Source of the DNA: JADGGM01 sp027307005 | GTDB lineage: Bacteria > Gemmatimonadota > Gemmatimonadetes > Gemmatimonadales > Gemmatimonadaceae | Assembly (NCBI GenBank): GCA_035455745.1 | Contig: DATIEP010000090.1 | Coordinates: 25,929-89,928, forward strand | DNA length: 64,000 bases | Direction of reading: 5' to 3' | Shown here: positions 43,818 through 52,155 of the stretch, piece after piece | How positions within the stretch are numbered: the first letter of the stretch is position 1 | How the letters are laid out: each line of letters begins with the position of its first letter | The notes under the pieces: model-generated | Database searches by the model: none | Told to the model about the DNA's origin: nothing | The model's input: only the letters and a program-made list of their open reading frames with translations | Translations under genes and position numbers: made by a program

Positions 43818-44453
43818 TCACGCGAACACGCGGCCGTACCTCCGCAGGTACAGGCCGAGCGAGTAGATGGTGAGCAGCACCGCGACCGTCATCGTCACAA
43901 CGCCGACGACGCCGTTGAAGTTCGCGAACGCGCGCCACACATCGCTATCCCACTGGTAGTGGAATGCGGCAGTCCGGGCGGCGAACCAGAAGTAGGCGGA
44001 TCCGACCCAGACGCACTGGAAGCCGGTTTTCCATTTCGCGGGGCCGATGGCCGCGATCACGGTGCCGCGGCGCGCGGCCGCCTGCCGGAAGACCGTCATG
44101 AACAGCTCTCTGCCTAACACGACGACGAGAACCCACAGCGGCAGGCCGGCGTCGCCCCACGGCGTCACGAAGCGCAACGAGAGGAGGGTGCCGTGTCCCG
44201 CCTGCAGCAGATAGATGGGGACGAGCGTGCCGAGGAGCAGCGCTTTGTCGGCGAGCGGATCGAGCAGTTTGCCGAGGTCGGTGACCAGATTGCGTTTGCG
44301 CGCGAGCTGGCCGTCCCAGTAGTCGCTCACGGCCGCGATCACGTACACCACGAAGCCGGCCAGCCTGAGCTCCCAGCGGTCGGCGAACGGCAGCAGAAAG
44401 ATGAGCGGCGTCGCGACGATGCGGCTCAACGTGAGAGCGTTAGGCAGGTTCAT
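43818..44453 (-). CDS. pgsA: CDP-diacylglycerol-glycerol-3-phosphate 3-phosphatidyltransferase
   Basis: 211 residues, multi-pass membrane enzyme. The CDP-alcohol phosphatidyltransferase motif is complete: DYWDGQLARKRNLVTDLGKL followed by LDPLADKALL, giving the D-x2-D-G-x2-A-R-x8-G-x3-D-x3-D pattern. N-terminus NLPNALTLSRIVATPLIFLL is typical of PgsA. It makes phosphatidylglycerophosphate, the precursor of phosphatidylglycerol. About 40 extra residues lie between helices in the C-terminal half. It lies 31 bases after mglA. Confidence 0.92.
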   Translation of the reverse strand: MNLPNALTLSRIVATPLIFLLPFADRWELRLAGFVVYVIAAVSDYWDGQLARKRNLVTDLGKLLDPLADKALLLGTLVPIYLLQAGHGTLLSLRFVTPWGDAGLPLWVLVVVLGRELFMTVFRQAAARRGTVIAAIGPAKWKTGFQCVWVGSAYFWFAARTAAFHYQWDSDVWRAFANFNGVVGVVTMTVAVLLTIYSLGLYLRRYGRVFA

Positions 44454-44484
44454 GCCGGCCGCGCCCCGGCGCCGCCCCGACCCG

Positions 44485-45162
44485 TTAGGCGAGCGTCTTG
44501 AGCACCAGCTTGCTCACGGCCTTGAGGGTGTCGAACACGCCCTCGCCCGTGACCGCTACTGCCTCGAAGTATGGAGCGCGCTCCACCCATTCGCCGCTCG
44601 GGATCTGCTCGATGAGGTTCTCGCCGGCGTGGTAGGGATCGGGCGTCACCCGCTGCTTGGGCGCGTCCCGCACCTCCCAGCCCGGATTCAACGCGCTCTG
44701 CAACTCGGCCACCTGGGCCGCGTTAGGCAGGTCGCGCTTGTTGTACTGCACCACGAATGGCATCGTGGTCAGATCGTACCCGTACTCCTGCATGTTGTCG
44801 TACAGGTTCTGCATCGCCTCCAGATTCGCTTCCATGCGCTCGAGCTGCGAATCGGCGACGTACACGATCCCGTCGACTCCCTTCAAGATGAGCTTGCGAC
44901 TCGCATTGTAGTAGACCTGCCCGGGTACCGTATACAGGTGGAACCGGGTCTTGAAGCCGCGGATCGTGCCCAGATCCACCGGCAGAAAATCGAAGAACAG
45001 CGTGCGCTCGGTCTCGGTCGCGAGCGAGATGAGCTTGCCGCGCGTGTTCGGCTGCACCCGCCCGTACACGTGCTCGAGATTGGTCGTCTTCCCGCCCAAC
45101 CCGGGCCCGTAATACACGATTTTGCAGTTGATCTCGCGTGACGCGTAGTTGATCATCGACAT
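44485..45162 (-). CDS. mglA: MglA-type small GTPase
   Basis: 225 residues. G1 loop YYGPGLGGKTTNLEHV, the MglA-specific TLFFDFLPVDLG, switch II region YTVPGQVYYNASRKLI (PGQ with Thr-Val-Pro in place of Asp-x-x-Gly, normal for MglA) and QYNKRDLPNA for guanine recognition. MglA-GTP marks one cell pole in gliding bacteria and is widespread in non-gliding ones for polarity. The GTPase-activating partner mglB is directly upstream. The TAA stop lies within a GCCTAAC motif (44484-44490). Confidence 0.94.
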   Translation of the reverse strand: MSMINYASREINCKIVYYGPGLGGKTTNLEHVYGRVQPNTRGKLISLATETERTLFFDFLPVDLGTIRGFKTRFHLYTVPGQVYYNASRKLILKGVDGIVYVADSQLERMEANLEAMQNLYDNMQEYGYDLTTMPFVVQYNKRDLPNAAQVAELQSALNPGWEVRDAPKQRVTPDPYHAGENLIEQIPSGEWVERAPYFEAVAVTGEGVFDTLKAVSKLVLKTLA

Positions 45163-45179
45163 CGGCTGCGCACTCCCCT

Positions 45180-45665
45180 CTATTGAAACAGCCGGTCGAT
45201 TTCATCCTCGGCGCCGGCGAGGATGTTAGGCGGACTCGCTTGCTCCCGCCCCCGCTGGAACATCTCGGCGAACAAGCGGGTGAGCTCCTCCACGGCGTGC
45301 TTCACCTTGAGCCGCACCAGGCCCAGCGTGGTTCGGTTGTCGAACAGAATCACGAGGATCACCCGGCGCGCGATGTCCACCAGATACATCGACTCCTGCT
45401 CGCCCTGGTGAAACAACGAATTGAATTCGGTTTCGCCGATGAGTCGCGCCAGTTGATCGTTGGCGCTGAAGTCGGCCGCCGTCAACGTGGCAAACGCGGT
45501 GGGATCGAATTGGGGCGGCTCGCCAACGGTCGCCACCAACTGGCCCGACCGGTCGACGAGCAGTGCGGACCGTGCGTTGCTGTCGTAGAGAAATTGCTGG
45601 AGCGATCTGAGGATCGCGCCGTAATCATCTTCGGTGAACGACCAACTCGCGGCACCGACGGGCAT
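45180..45665 (-). CDS. mglB: Roadblock/LC7 protein, MglB-like
   Basis: 161 residues. Roadblock fold: LRSLQQFLYDSNARSALLVD, SGQLVATVGEPPQFDPTAFA, MYLVDIARRVILVILFDNRT, then a long helix and a C-terminal tail (NILAGAEDEIDRLFQ) characteristic of MglB. MglB dimers act as GTPase activator of MglA and set its polar asymmetry. It lies 17 bases before mglA. Its start follows the small membrane-protein gene by 12 bases, so these genes form one operon with recR. Confidence 0.92.
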   Translation of the reverse strand: MPVGAASWSFTEDDYGAILRSLQQFLYDSNARSALLVDRSGQLVATVGEPPQFDPTAFATLTAADFSANDQLARLIGETEFNSLFHQGEQESMYLVDIARRVILVILFDNRTTLGLVRLKVKHAVEELTRLFAEMFQRGREQASPPNILAGAEDEIDRLFQ

Positions 45666-45677
45666 GAGCGCTCCGGA

Positions 45678-45953
45678 CTAAACGAGAGACTTTTCCATGC
45701 GGCGCAGTATCCGCTCCCCACGATTGCGCAGCCTGGCGTGGCGTTCCCACGCGACATAATCGCGCAGCAAACGCACATTCTGTGGACTTCGTTGTCCGCG
45801 CAGGTAGCCAAGCGCCGCCAGCCGGCGCCAAGGCTGAATGCTGAAGAGATCGCGCCGGGAGCGTTCAGTCTGTTGACTCCAGACGATCATCCCCAGCGCG
45901 AGGCCACCGACAAAGCCAAGCGACACCGCCACTACGCTCGATCGACGCATCAC
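45678..45953 (-). CDS. Small membrane-anchored basic protein, unknown
   Basis: 91 residues from GTG at 45953 (or the next codon, ATG at 45950), overlapping the recR stop. A single N-terminal helix (VVAVSLGFVGGLALGMIVW) is followed by a strongly basic cytoplasmic or periplasmic domain (RLAALGYLRGQRSPQNVRLL, ARLRNRGERILRRMEKSLV). No family recognised; the overall form resembles YtxH-like small proteins. Its position between recR and mglB, with stop/start overlaps, suggests a role linked to MglAB, or simple operon membership. Confidence 0.75.
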   Translation of the reverse strand: MMRRSSVVAVSLGFVGGLALGMIVWSQQTERSRRDLFSIQPWRRLAALGYLRGQRSPQNVRLLRDYVAWERHARLRNRGERILRRMEKSLV

Positions 45954-46537
45954 ATCTCCCGCCGGGCACTGATCGCCTGTGCGATCGTCACTCCGTCCGC
46001 GTACTCGAGGTCCCCGCCCACTGGAATGCCGCGCGCGATGCGCGAGACCGTGGGCACGTGTCCCGCCAGCTGCCGCTGCACGTACAGCGCCGTCGCCTCG
46101 CCCTCCATGCTCGGGTTCGTCGCCACAATGACCTCCCGAACCAGGCCGGACGACACGCGATCCACGAGCGATTGTACCGCCAGATCCTCCGGCCCAACAC
46201 CGTCCAACGGCGACAAGCGCCCGCCGAGCACGTGATACAGACCGCGGAACTCCCCCGCCCGCTCGATCGCGCCGATGTCCGACGCGTCTTCGACCACGCA
46301 GAGGAGGCCAGCGTCACGCCGCGGATCCGCGCAGAGCGCGCAGGGATCCTGCTCGGTGAGGTTGTTGCACACGGAGCATCGCCGGACGCGAGCAACGAGC
46401 GCCTCGAGCGCGGCCGCGAGACGCCGGCTTTGATCCGGGTTTTGCTTGAGCAGATGGTATGTGAGACGCAGGGCAGTCTTTCGCCCAATGCCGGGAAGCT
46501 TGGCGAGCTCCGCGGCGAGGTCGTCGATCACCGACAT
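45950..46537 (-). CDS. recR: Recombination protein RecR
   Basis: 195 residues. Helix-hairpin-helix KLPGIGRKTALRLTYHLL, the four-Cys zinc finger (CSVCNNLTEQDPCALC), and the Toprim domain with LCVVEDASDIGAIERAGEFR, YHVLGGRLSPLDGVGP and ATNPSMEGEATALYVQRQ. RecR with RecO and RecF loads RecA on gapped DNA. It lies one base downstream of ybaB, the conserved partner order; dnaX, usually directly upstream of ybaB, is displaced by the PadR-ADOP module. Confidence 0.95.
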   Translation of the reverse strand: MSVIDDLAAELAKLPGIGRKTALRLTYHLLKQNPDQSRRLAAALEALVARVRRCSVCNNLTEQDPCALCADPRRDAGLLCVVEDASDIGAIERAGEFRGLYHVLGGRLSPLDGVGPEDLAVQSLVDRVSSGLVREVIVATNPSMEGEATALYVQRQLAGHVPTVSRIARGIPVGGDLEYADGVTIAQAISARREM

Positions 46538-46538
46538 G

Positions 46539-46856
46539 TTAGAACGGCAGCTTGAACGGCAGCGACAGGCCTCCGGTCAGACGCTTCATTTCTTCCTGGG
46601 CCAACTCGGCTGCCTTCTTCTGCGCCTCCGCCACGGCCGAGAGCACGAGGTCTTCCAGCATCTCGATGTCGCTCGGATTGACGACGGTCGGGTCGATCTT
46701 CACCGCGCGCACCTGTCCCTTGCCGTCCGCGGTGACGGTGACCATGCCGCCGCCGCTCGACGCGCTCACGGTCTTGTTCTCGAGCTCCTGCTGGAGCTCC
46801 TGCAGACGGCCCTGCACCTGCTGCGCCTGACGCAGCATGTTCATGAAATCAGCCAT
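46539..46856 (-). CDS. ybaB: YbaB/EbfC nucleoid-associated protein
   Basis: 105 residues: MADFMNMLRQAQQVQGRLQE, then LENKTVSASSGGGMVTVTAD (the G-G-G-x-V-x-V signature) and a C-terminal acidic helix. The family forms DNA-binding dimers shaped like tweezers. It is normally translated with dnaX and recR. Here it sits 1 base before recR but 3.2 kb from dnaX. Confidence 0.95.
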   Translation of the reverse strand: MADFMNMLRQAQQVQGRLQELQQELENKTVSASSGGGMVTVTADGKGQVRAVKIDPTVVNPSDIEMLEDLVLSAVAEAQKKAAELAQEEMKRLTGGLSLPFKLPF

Positions 46857-46896
46857 GGTCGGAAAGGTACGTCGAGCGAGCTAGTCTGGGAAAGGC

Positions 46897-49566
46897 TCAC
46901 TCGGCGCGCAGGGCTTCCATCGGGTCGGCGCGACTTGCGCGCCTCGCTGGACCATAGCTCGCGGCGAGTGCGGCGGCGCCAAGGATCAGCACGGCCACCA
47001 CGTACACCAGCGACTCGCGCCCGCTCACGCCGTACAGCGTGGCCGCGAGCCACTTGGCGGCGAGTGTCGCACCGCCCACGCCGAGGACGACACCGATTCC
47101 AGCGAGGCCGCACGCGTCGACCATGACCATTCGCGCGACGCGCGATGGCTCGGCGCCCAGCGCGACACGGAGTCCCAGCTCGCGCGTGCGCCGCGCGACG
47201 ACGAACGAGATCACGCCGTAGAGTCCGGTCGCAGCCAGCACGAGCGCGATGCCGGCGAACGCGATCAGCAGCGTGCTGAGCGAGCGCGTCGTGAGCGTCG
47301 CTTCGTCGAACACGTCCTGCAGCGTCCTAACGTTGAAGATGGGCATCGTCGGATCGATCGAACGAACCACACGCCGCGCGGCCGCCGCCACCTGCGCGAG
47401 ATCGCCGCGTGCGCGGACGGCGAACACCGCACGCGTCCAGGGATCTTCAGCGTACGGCCGGAAGAATTGCGGCTCCGGCGCGCCGAAAATCGTGGCCTGC
47501 TTCACGTCCTGCACGACACCGACGATGGTCGCCTGACCGATGCCGGTGTTGACCTGGTGGCCGAGTGCGTCGCCATTCGGCCAATACGTGTTGGCGAGGG
47601 TCTGATTGATCACCATCACGCGCGGCGCGGTCGCATCGTCGCTCGAGGTGAAGGTGCGCCCGGAGAGGACCCGCACGTGCAGGGTCGCGAAGTATCCCGG
47701 CGTGGCGATCGTGCCGGTCACGAACGGCTCGTGTCCTTCGTTCACGGGCCGGCCGTCGATCGCCATGGGAAACTGCGAGCAGCAGCCGTCGATGGGCATG
47801 CGGTCGGCGGCGCCGGCGTCGATCACGCCGGGGATGTCGCGCAGCTGCTCCTCGATCGCGGCCACCAGCCGTGCCCGGGCGGCGGGTTGGTCGTAGCGCG
47901 CGCTCTGCATGGTGATTTCGAACGTGGCGACGCCGCCGGGATCGATGCCTAACGGAATGCGGCTGACTCGCCGCACGCTTTCCAGCGCCAGCGATGCGCT
48001 CACCACGAGCATGACCGAAATCGCGACCTGGGCGATCACGAACCCGCGCTGCAATCCGGAGCGCGACCCGCCGACGGTCGCGCTGCGGAGCGCCGTGCCG
48101 GCGCGAATGTCGGCCAGCCGCAGCGCGGGGGCGACGCCGAACGCGATGCCGTCCAGGACGCACACGGCGAGCGCGAAGAGCAGCACGCGCCCGTCGATGG
48201 CGAACGTCATCCACGCCGGCGTGGACGGCGCGACGGCGCGGCGAATGAGCTGGCGCGCCCAGATGGCCAGCACCACGCCTAACGCACCACCGCCGAGCGA
48301 CAGGACCACGCTCTCCGTGAGCAGTTGACGGACGATGCGGCCGCGGCTCGCGCCGATCGCCGTGCGGACGGCGATCTCGCGGGTCCGCGCCGCCGCGCGG
48401 GCGAGCTGGAGCGCGGCGACGTTGGCGCAGGAGATGAGCAGGACGAGCAGCGTCGCGCCGATGACGGCGTAGAGGCTGCCACGAATCTCGCCGACGTACT
48501 CGTCGCGCATCGGCCTCACCGCCGTCGTCATCTCCGCATTGGAGCGGGGCCAGTCGTGCCGCAGGCGCGCCGCGATGTCGGCCAGGTCGCGTCGTGCTCC
48601 ATCGAGCGAGACGCCGCGACGCAGCGTGCCGAACACCTGCAGATTCCGATTCCCGCGCGACGACGGATTGTCCACGCCGTTGGTGAATCCGCTGTAGCCG
48701 CCGGTGGCGAGCGGGAGCCACGCTTCGCCGTGTGACGGGAATCGCCACCGATCCGGAATCACGCCGATGATCGTGCGAGCGACCCCGTTGAGCAGCACGC
48801 TCTGGCCGAGCGAGGACGACGGATCGCCGAACTCCTGGCGCGCGAACGCATCGGACACAATCATCACCGGCGCCGCGCCCGGTCGGTCATCGTTCTCGGT
48901 GAACACGCGGCCGAGCTCGGCGGTGACGCCGAAGGTCGGGAAGAAACTGGCGCTGACTAACGACGCCGACACGCGGCGCGGCTCGCCGTGCAGCATGGTG
49001 ACGTTCGTCTCGCCGATGGCGGCCATGTCGTCGAACGAGTGCTGCGCCGCGCGCCAGTCGCGGTAGTCGAGATACGAGCTGACGCCGGTGCTCGACGATG
49101 CACCGATCTGCTTGGTGCTGATCGCCACGAGCCGATCGCCGGTCGGATAGGGGAGCGGCCGGAGCAGCAGCGTGTCGGCGACGCTGAACATGGCGGTGGT
49201 CGCGCTCACGCCCATGGCCAGGCAGAGCGCGGCGGCCAATGCGGGCAGCCACTGGCGGCGCAGGACGCGCAACGCATAGGTGGTGTCCTGTCTGAGGGCG
49301 GTGAGCATCTGCACACGACTCCTGGCGCGCGCCTGTTGCCGGTCGATTTCGGTACAGGCATCGCGCGCGCGCGCCACGCTGCCGAACCGCTGCCCGGCGC
49401 GGGACCGGGCGGCGTCAGCCGTTAGGCCGCGCGCCGCGTATTCGTCGGCGCGCATGTCGAGGTGGAATTGCAATTCGTCGTCGACGTCGGCGACGATGTC
49501 GGAGCCCCAGAAGTCGAGGTACCGGCGCCACGCCGGCGGCCGGCCGGGCTTGGGTCGCGGGGTCAT
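46897..49566 (-). CDS. ADOP-type ABC permease with prefix domain 1
   Basis: 889 residues. The N-terminal prefix (about 10-75) contains DVDDELQFHLDMRADEYAAR and ARSRAGQRFGSVARARDACT, the typical permease-prefix motif of PadR-linked ADOPs and different from that of the gene at 26780. Then ALCLAMGVSATTAMFSVADT, two MacB periplasmic domains and two FtsX helix sets (REIAVRTAIGASRGRIVRQL and RELGLRVALGAEPSRVARMV), ending ASRADPMEALRAE. It lies 18 bases after padR and is presumably under its control. This module interrupts the dnaX-ybaB-recR block. Confidence 0.92.
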   Translation of the reverse strand: MTPRPKPGRPPAWRRYLDFWGSDIVADVDDELQFHLDMRADEYAARGLTADAARSRAGQRFGSVARARDACTEIDRQQARARSRVQMLTALRQDTTYALRVLRRQWLPALAAALCLAMGVSATTAMFSVADTLLLRPLPYPTGDRLVAISTKQIGASSSTGVSSYLDYRDWRAAQHSFDDMAAIGETNVTMLHGEPRRVSASLVSASFFPTFGVTAELGRVFTENDDRPGAAPVMIVSDAFARQEFGDPSSSLGQSVLLNGVARTIIGVIPDRWRFPSHGEAWLPLATGGYSGFTNGVDNPSSRGNRNLQVFGTLRRGVSLDGARRDLADIAARLRHDWPRSNAEMTTAVRPMRDEYVGEIRGSLYAVIGATLLVLLISCANVAALQLARAAARTREIAVRTAIGASRGRIVRQLLTESVVLSLGGGALGVVLAIWARQLIRRAVAPSTPAWMTFAIDGRVLLFALAVCVLDGIAFGVAPALRLADIRAGTALRSATVGGSRSGLQRGFVIAQVAISVMLVVSASLALESVRRVSRIPLGIDPGGVATFEITMQSARYDQPAARARLVAAIEEQLRDIPGVIDAGAADRMPIDGCCSQFPMAIDGRPVNEGHEPFVTGTIATPGYFATLHVRVLSGRTFTSSDDATAPRVMVINQTLANTYWPNGDALGHQVNTGIGQATIVGVVQDVKQATIFGAPEPQFFRPYAEDPWTRAVFAVRARGDLAQVAAAARRVVRSIDPTMPIFNVRTLQDVFDEATLTTRSLSTLLIAFAGIALVLAATGLYGVISFVVARRTRELGLRVALGAEPSRVARMVMVDACGLAGIGVVLGVGGATLAAKWLAATLYGVSGRESLVYVVAVLILGAAALAASYGPARRASRADPMEALRAE

Positions 49567-49584
49567 GGGCGTGTGCTCCCTCGA

Positions 49585-49929
49585 TCACGCCGGGCGCGGC
49601 GGCGCTTCCAACGCGGCGAACACCGCGTAGGCAAACCGCGTCCAGCTGGCGGACTCCAGCCTGAGCTGCGCCCTGCCCTTGGCCGTGAGCGTGTAGAAGC
49701 GTGCGCGACGGTTGTTGTCGGAGGTGCCCCATTCGGCGTCGACCCATCCGCGCGATTGCAGCCGGTGGAGTGCGGGGTAGAGCGAGCCCTCCTCGATCTG
49801 GAGGACGTCGTCGGTGGCCTGCTCGATCCAGCGGGCGACACCGTAGCCGTGGGTGGGCCCCCAGCTCACCGCTTTGAGAATGAGCAGGTCGAGCGTCCCG
49901 CGCAGGACTTCGATGTTGGCTTCGGGCAT
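49585..49929 (-). CDS. PadR-family transcriptional regulator (ADOP-linked, module 2)
   Basis: 114 residues: NIEVLRGTLDLLILKAVSWG, GPTHGYGVARWIEQATDDVL, QIEEGSLYPALHRLQSRGWV (recognition region) and RRARFYTLTAKGRAQLRLES (wing), the canonical short PadR of Acidobacteria/Gemmatimonadota ADOP modules. A strong promoter and a perfect inverted repeat lie just upstream. It differs clearly in sequence from the PadR at 29494, so the two modules were probably acquired or diverged separately. Confidence 0.95.
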   Translation of the reverse strand: MPEANIEVLRGTLDLLILKAVSWGPTHGYGVARWIEQATDDVLQIEEGSLYPALHRLQSRGWVDAEWGTSDNNRRARFYTLTAKGRAQLRLESASWTRFAYAVFAALEAPPRPA

Positions 49930-49937
49930 GTCCCTTC

Positions 49938-49988
49938 CATAGAAATTCTATGTGGGAACATTATGGGACGGCTTCCATAGGAAGTCAA
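49938..49988 (-). promoter_or_regulatory. Sigma-70-type promoter and operator of padR-ADOP module 2
   Basis: On the minus strand TTGACT (49988-49983), a 17-base spacer and CATAAT (49965-49960) make a near-consensus housekeeping promoter. A perfect inverted repeat CATAGAA-A-TTCTATG (49952-49938) starts about 7 bases after the -10, at the expected transcription start, and ends 8 bases before the ATG. A second repeat, CTTCC-ATA-GGAAG (49972-49984), overlaps the -35 and spacer. This is a convincing PadR autoregulation site, far more AT-rich than its surroundings. Confidence 0.75.
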
Positions 49989-50037
49989 GGGGACGGGCGG
50001 CCGGCGCTGCCCACCGGCGTCCCTGCCCCCGGAGCGG

Positions 50038-51801
50038 CTATTCCATGAGCTCCAGGTCGAGCGTCTCGACGGCGGCATCGAGCGTCGGGTCTTTCTTGCG
50101 CAGCATCGACAACCGGTCGCGGCGGACGCTTTCTTCGGTGAACCGCCGCGACGACGGCAGCACGTCCGGCCCTTGATCCGCCAGGCGGACCGTTAGGCGT
50201 GCAGCGCCGTCGAGCAGCGCGCCGATCACCGACAGGACCTCCGGCGCGTTCGAGGCGAGCGGTTGCTGGAAGACCTCGCCGGCAGATTCGAGCTCGAGCA
50301 CGATCTCGCCGGAGGCCGAGACGGACACGGGCCTGGCGTGCTCGACGGCGCCGGCGAGCGCCATGCGGCCCTCGGCGCGCAGCCGCGACACGATGTCGTC
50401 CCAGTGTTCCGTTAGGCGCTCGCGCGTGACTCGGTCTCGCGGTGCCGGCGCGGACGGCTGAACGGCGGTTGCGGCGGCGGCCGGCGGAGCGACGGGGGCC
50501 GGCGGATCGGGGCGCGGCTCTGCGGCCCGCGCCGGGGCGTCGGCGAGCGCGGCCTTGGGCGGCGCGGCCGCGGGCGCCGCGGCGCCGCCGCGGCCACGCG
50601 GCGGCGGCGCGTCGCCTAACGGGGCGGACCGCGGGGCCGGCGTCCCGTCGTCCCCCGACGCGCCGCCCGGCCCCATCTCCCGCAGCAGGTCCTCGATCGC
50701 CACCGTCCGATCGAGCAGCGCGAACCGCACCAGCAGCGTCTCGAGCAGGATCTGCTGCTGCCCGCTCCGCCGGAACTTGGGCTCGAGATCGGTGAGCGCG
50801 GTGAGCATCCGCACCAGATCGCCGGGCGTGAACCGCGATGTGCGCGCCGCGAGGCCCTCGCGCAGCGTCTCCGACAGATCGCCGCCATCCCCGCCCAACG
50901 ACATGGCGAGCGCCGCCCGCAGCGCCTCGGCGAACGCGGCGAGGAAGAGTCCCAGATCGGCGCCGGCATCGGCCAGGCGCGCCACCGCGGGAAACACGTC
51001 CGCCGCCCGGCGCTCGGCCACGATGTCGAGCATGCCCAGCACCTCGTCTTCCGGCACCATGCCTAACGCATCGCGCACGCGCTGCGCGGTGAGCGTGCCG
51101 TCGCCTAACGCTAGCGACTGGTCCGCCAGGCTCAACGCGTCGCGCATCGACCCGTCCGCCGCGCGGGCGAGCAGCATCAGCGCGTCCGGCTCCGCCTCGA
51201 TGCCCTCGGCCGCGAGCACGCTGGCCAACCGCGCGCGCACGTCGGCCGTCCCGATGCGCTTGAAGTCGAAGCGCTGCAACCGGCTCATCACCGGCGCCGC
51301 GGTCTGCATGATTTTCTGCGGCTCCGTGGTCGCGAACACGAACACGACGCGCGGCGGCGGCTCCTCCAGAATCTTGAGCAGCGCGTTCCACGCCTCGCGC
51401 GTCAGCATGTGCGCTTCGTCGACGATGTACACCTTGTATCGTTCGTCGCCCGATGGCGCGTACATCGCGCGCTCGCGCAGCTCGCGCGCATCATCGACGC
51501 CGCGATTCGATGCCGCATCGATCTCGATCACGTCCAGACTCGCCGAGCCGCCCCAGATGCGCGTGCACGACGCACACTCGCCGCACGGCTCACCCTCGGG
51601 CGACCGATTCTCGCAGTTGAGCGCCATCGCCAGCACGCGCGCGAGCGTGGTCTTCCCGACGCCGCGCGGGCCGCACAAGAGATACCCGTGCGCCACGCGT
51701 CCGCGCGCGATCGCGCCGCGCAGCGTGTTCGACACGTGCGTCTGCACCGCCACGTCAGCGAACGTGCGGGGACGATATTTGCGCGCGAGTGAGAGATGCA
51801 T
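50038..51801 (-). CDS. dnaX: DNA polymerase III subunits gamma and tau
   Basis: 587 residues. AAA+ domain with Walker A CGPRGVGKTTLARVLAMALN, the Zn module (CENRS, PCGECASC), Walker B VYIVDEAHMLT, the SRC motif region (AAPVMSRLQRFDFKRI), and the DnaX lid and collar domains. A Pro/Ala-rich linker (about 385-460) leads to the tau-specific C-terminus. It loads the beta clamp and links the polymerase to the helicase. It is preceded by the SRP RNA gene, as in Bacillus; downstream comes the PadR promoter rather than ybaB. Confidence 0.95.
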   Translation of the reverse strand: MHLSLARKYRPRTFADVAVQTHVSNTLRGAIARGRVAHGYLLCGPRGVGKTTLARVLAMALNCENRSPEGEPCGECASCTRIWGGSASLDVIEIDAASNRGVDDARELRERAMYAPSGDERYKVYIVDEAHMLTREAWNALLKILEEPPPRVVFVFATTEPQKIMQTAAPVMSRLQRFDFKRIGTADVRARLASVLAAEGIEAEPDALMLLARAADGSMRDALSLADQSLALGDGTLTAQRVRDALGMVPEDEVLGMLDIVAERRAADVFPAVARLADAGADLGLFLAAFAEALRAALAMSLGGDGGDLSETLREGLAARTSRFTPGDLVRMLTALTDLEPKFRRSGQQQILLETLLVRFALLDRTVAIEDLLREMGPGGASGDDGTPAPRSAPLGDAPPPRGRGGAAAPAAAPPKAALADAPARAAEPRPDPPAPVAPPAAAATAVQPSAPAPRDRVTRERLTEHWDDIVSRLRAEGRMALAGAVEHARPVSVSASGEIVLELESAGEVFQQPLASNAPEVLSVIGALLDGAARLTVRLADQGPDVLPSSRRFTEESVRRDRLSMLRKKDPTLDAAVETLDLELME

Positions 51802-51937
51802 AGTCAGAGGGGGCCGGCGCTGGGGGAAGTGCGGCTTTACGACCGCGTTGGCAATCGTCGCTCAGGGATGACGCACATTGGCTGGGACCACGAGTCCCGA
51901 CGCGACCGAGGTCGCGATTCCCTGGATCTTCCCCCAG

Positions 51938-52036
51938 TGCCCCAGGCCTGACGAAGCTGCGCTCGACACCACGTACCGCTGCTACCTTTCGGTCCTGACG
52001 GAGTTGGTGGGCTGACGCCCTTCGGGACCTGGGACG
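51938..52036 (-). ncRNA. ffs: Bacterial signal recognition particle RNA (4.5S-type)
   Basis: On the minus strand the conserved domain IV hairpin is present: CCGTCAGGACCGAAAGGTAG followed by CAGCGG, with the GTCAGGxCC/GGxAGCAGC asymmetric loop that binds Ffh and a GAAA tetraloop. Flanking arms pair: CCCAGG near the 5' end with CCTGGG near the 3' end, and CCACC with GTGGTG. Length about 99 bases fits the short form. The SRP RNA-dnaX order is conserved in Firmicutes. Exact ends are approximate. A good promoter lies just upstream. Confidence 0.88.
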
Positions 52037-52041
52037 CGCGA

Positions 52042-52070
52042 AATATACCCCGCCCTTCGAGGCGTCACAA
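52042..52070 (-). promoter_or_regulatory. Promoter of the SRP RNA gene
   Basis: On the minus strand TTGTGA (52070-52065), a 17-base spacer and TATATT (52047-52042), six bases before the RNA's first paired segment. The spacing is optimal and the AT-rich -10 stands out in GC-rich surroundings. Confidence 0.7.
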
Positions 52071-52155
52071 CGTCGCTCGCCGCGAGGTGGCGATGCTCAC
52101 GCCACTCGGGTCGCGACCAATGAGTCTCAGCGCGGTACCGGACCAAACTGTACCT

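Noticed and set aside
49990..50037. Possible boundary repeats of the PadR-ADOP insertion
   Set aside because: I could not find convincing direct repeats at the two ends by eye, so no mobile element is annotated.
51802..51937. Additional small RNA or terminator between the SRP RNA and dnaX
   Set aside because: Short stems (CGCGAC/GTCGCG, GGGAC/GTCCC) are present but there is no T-tract or recognisable RNA family.
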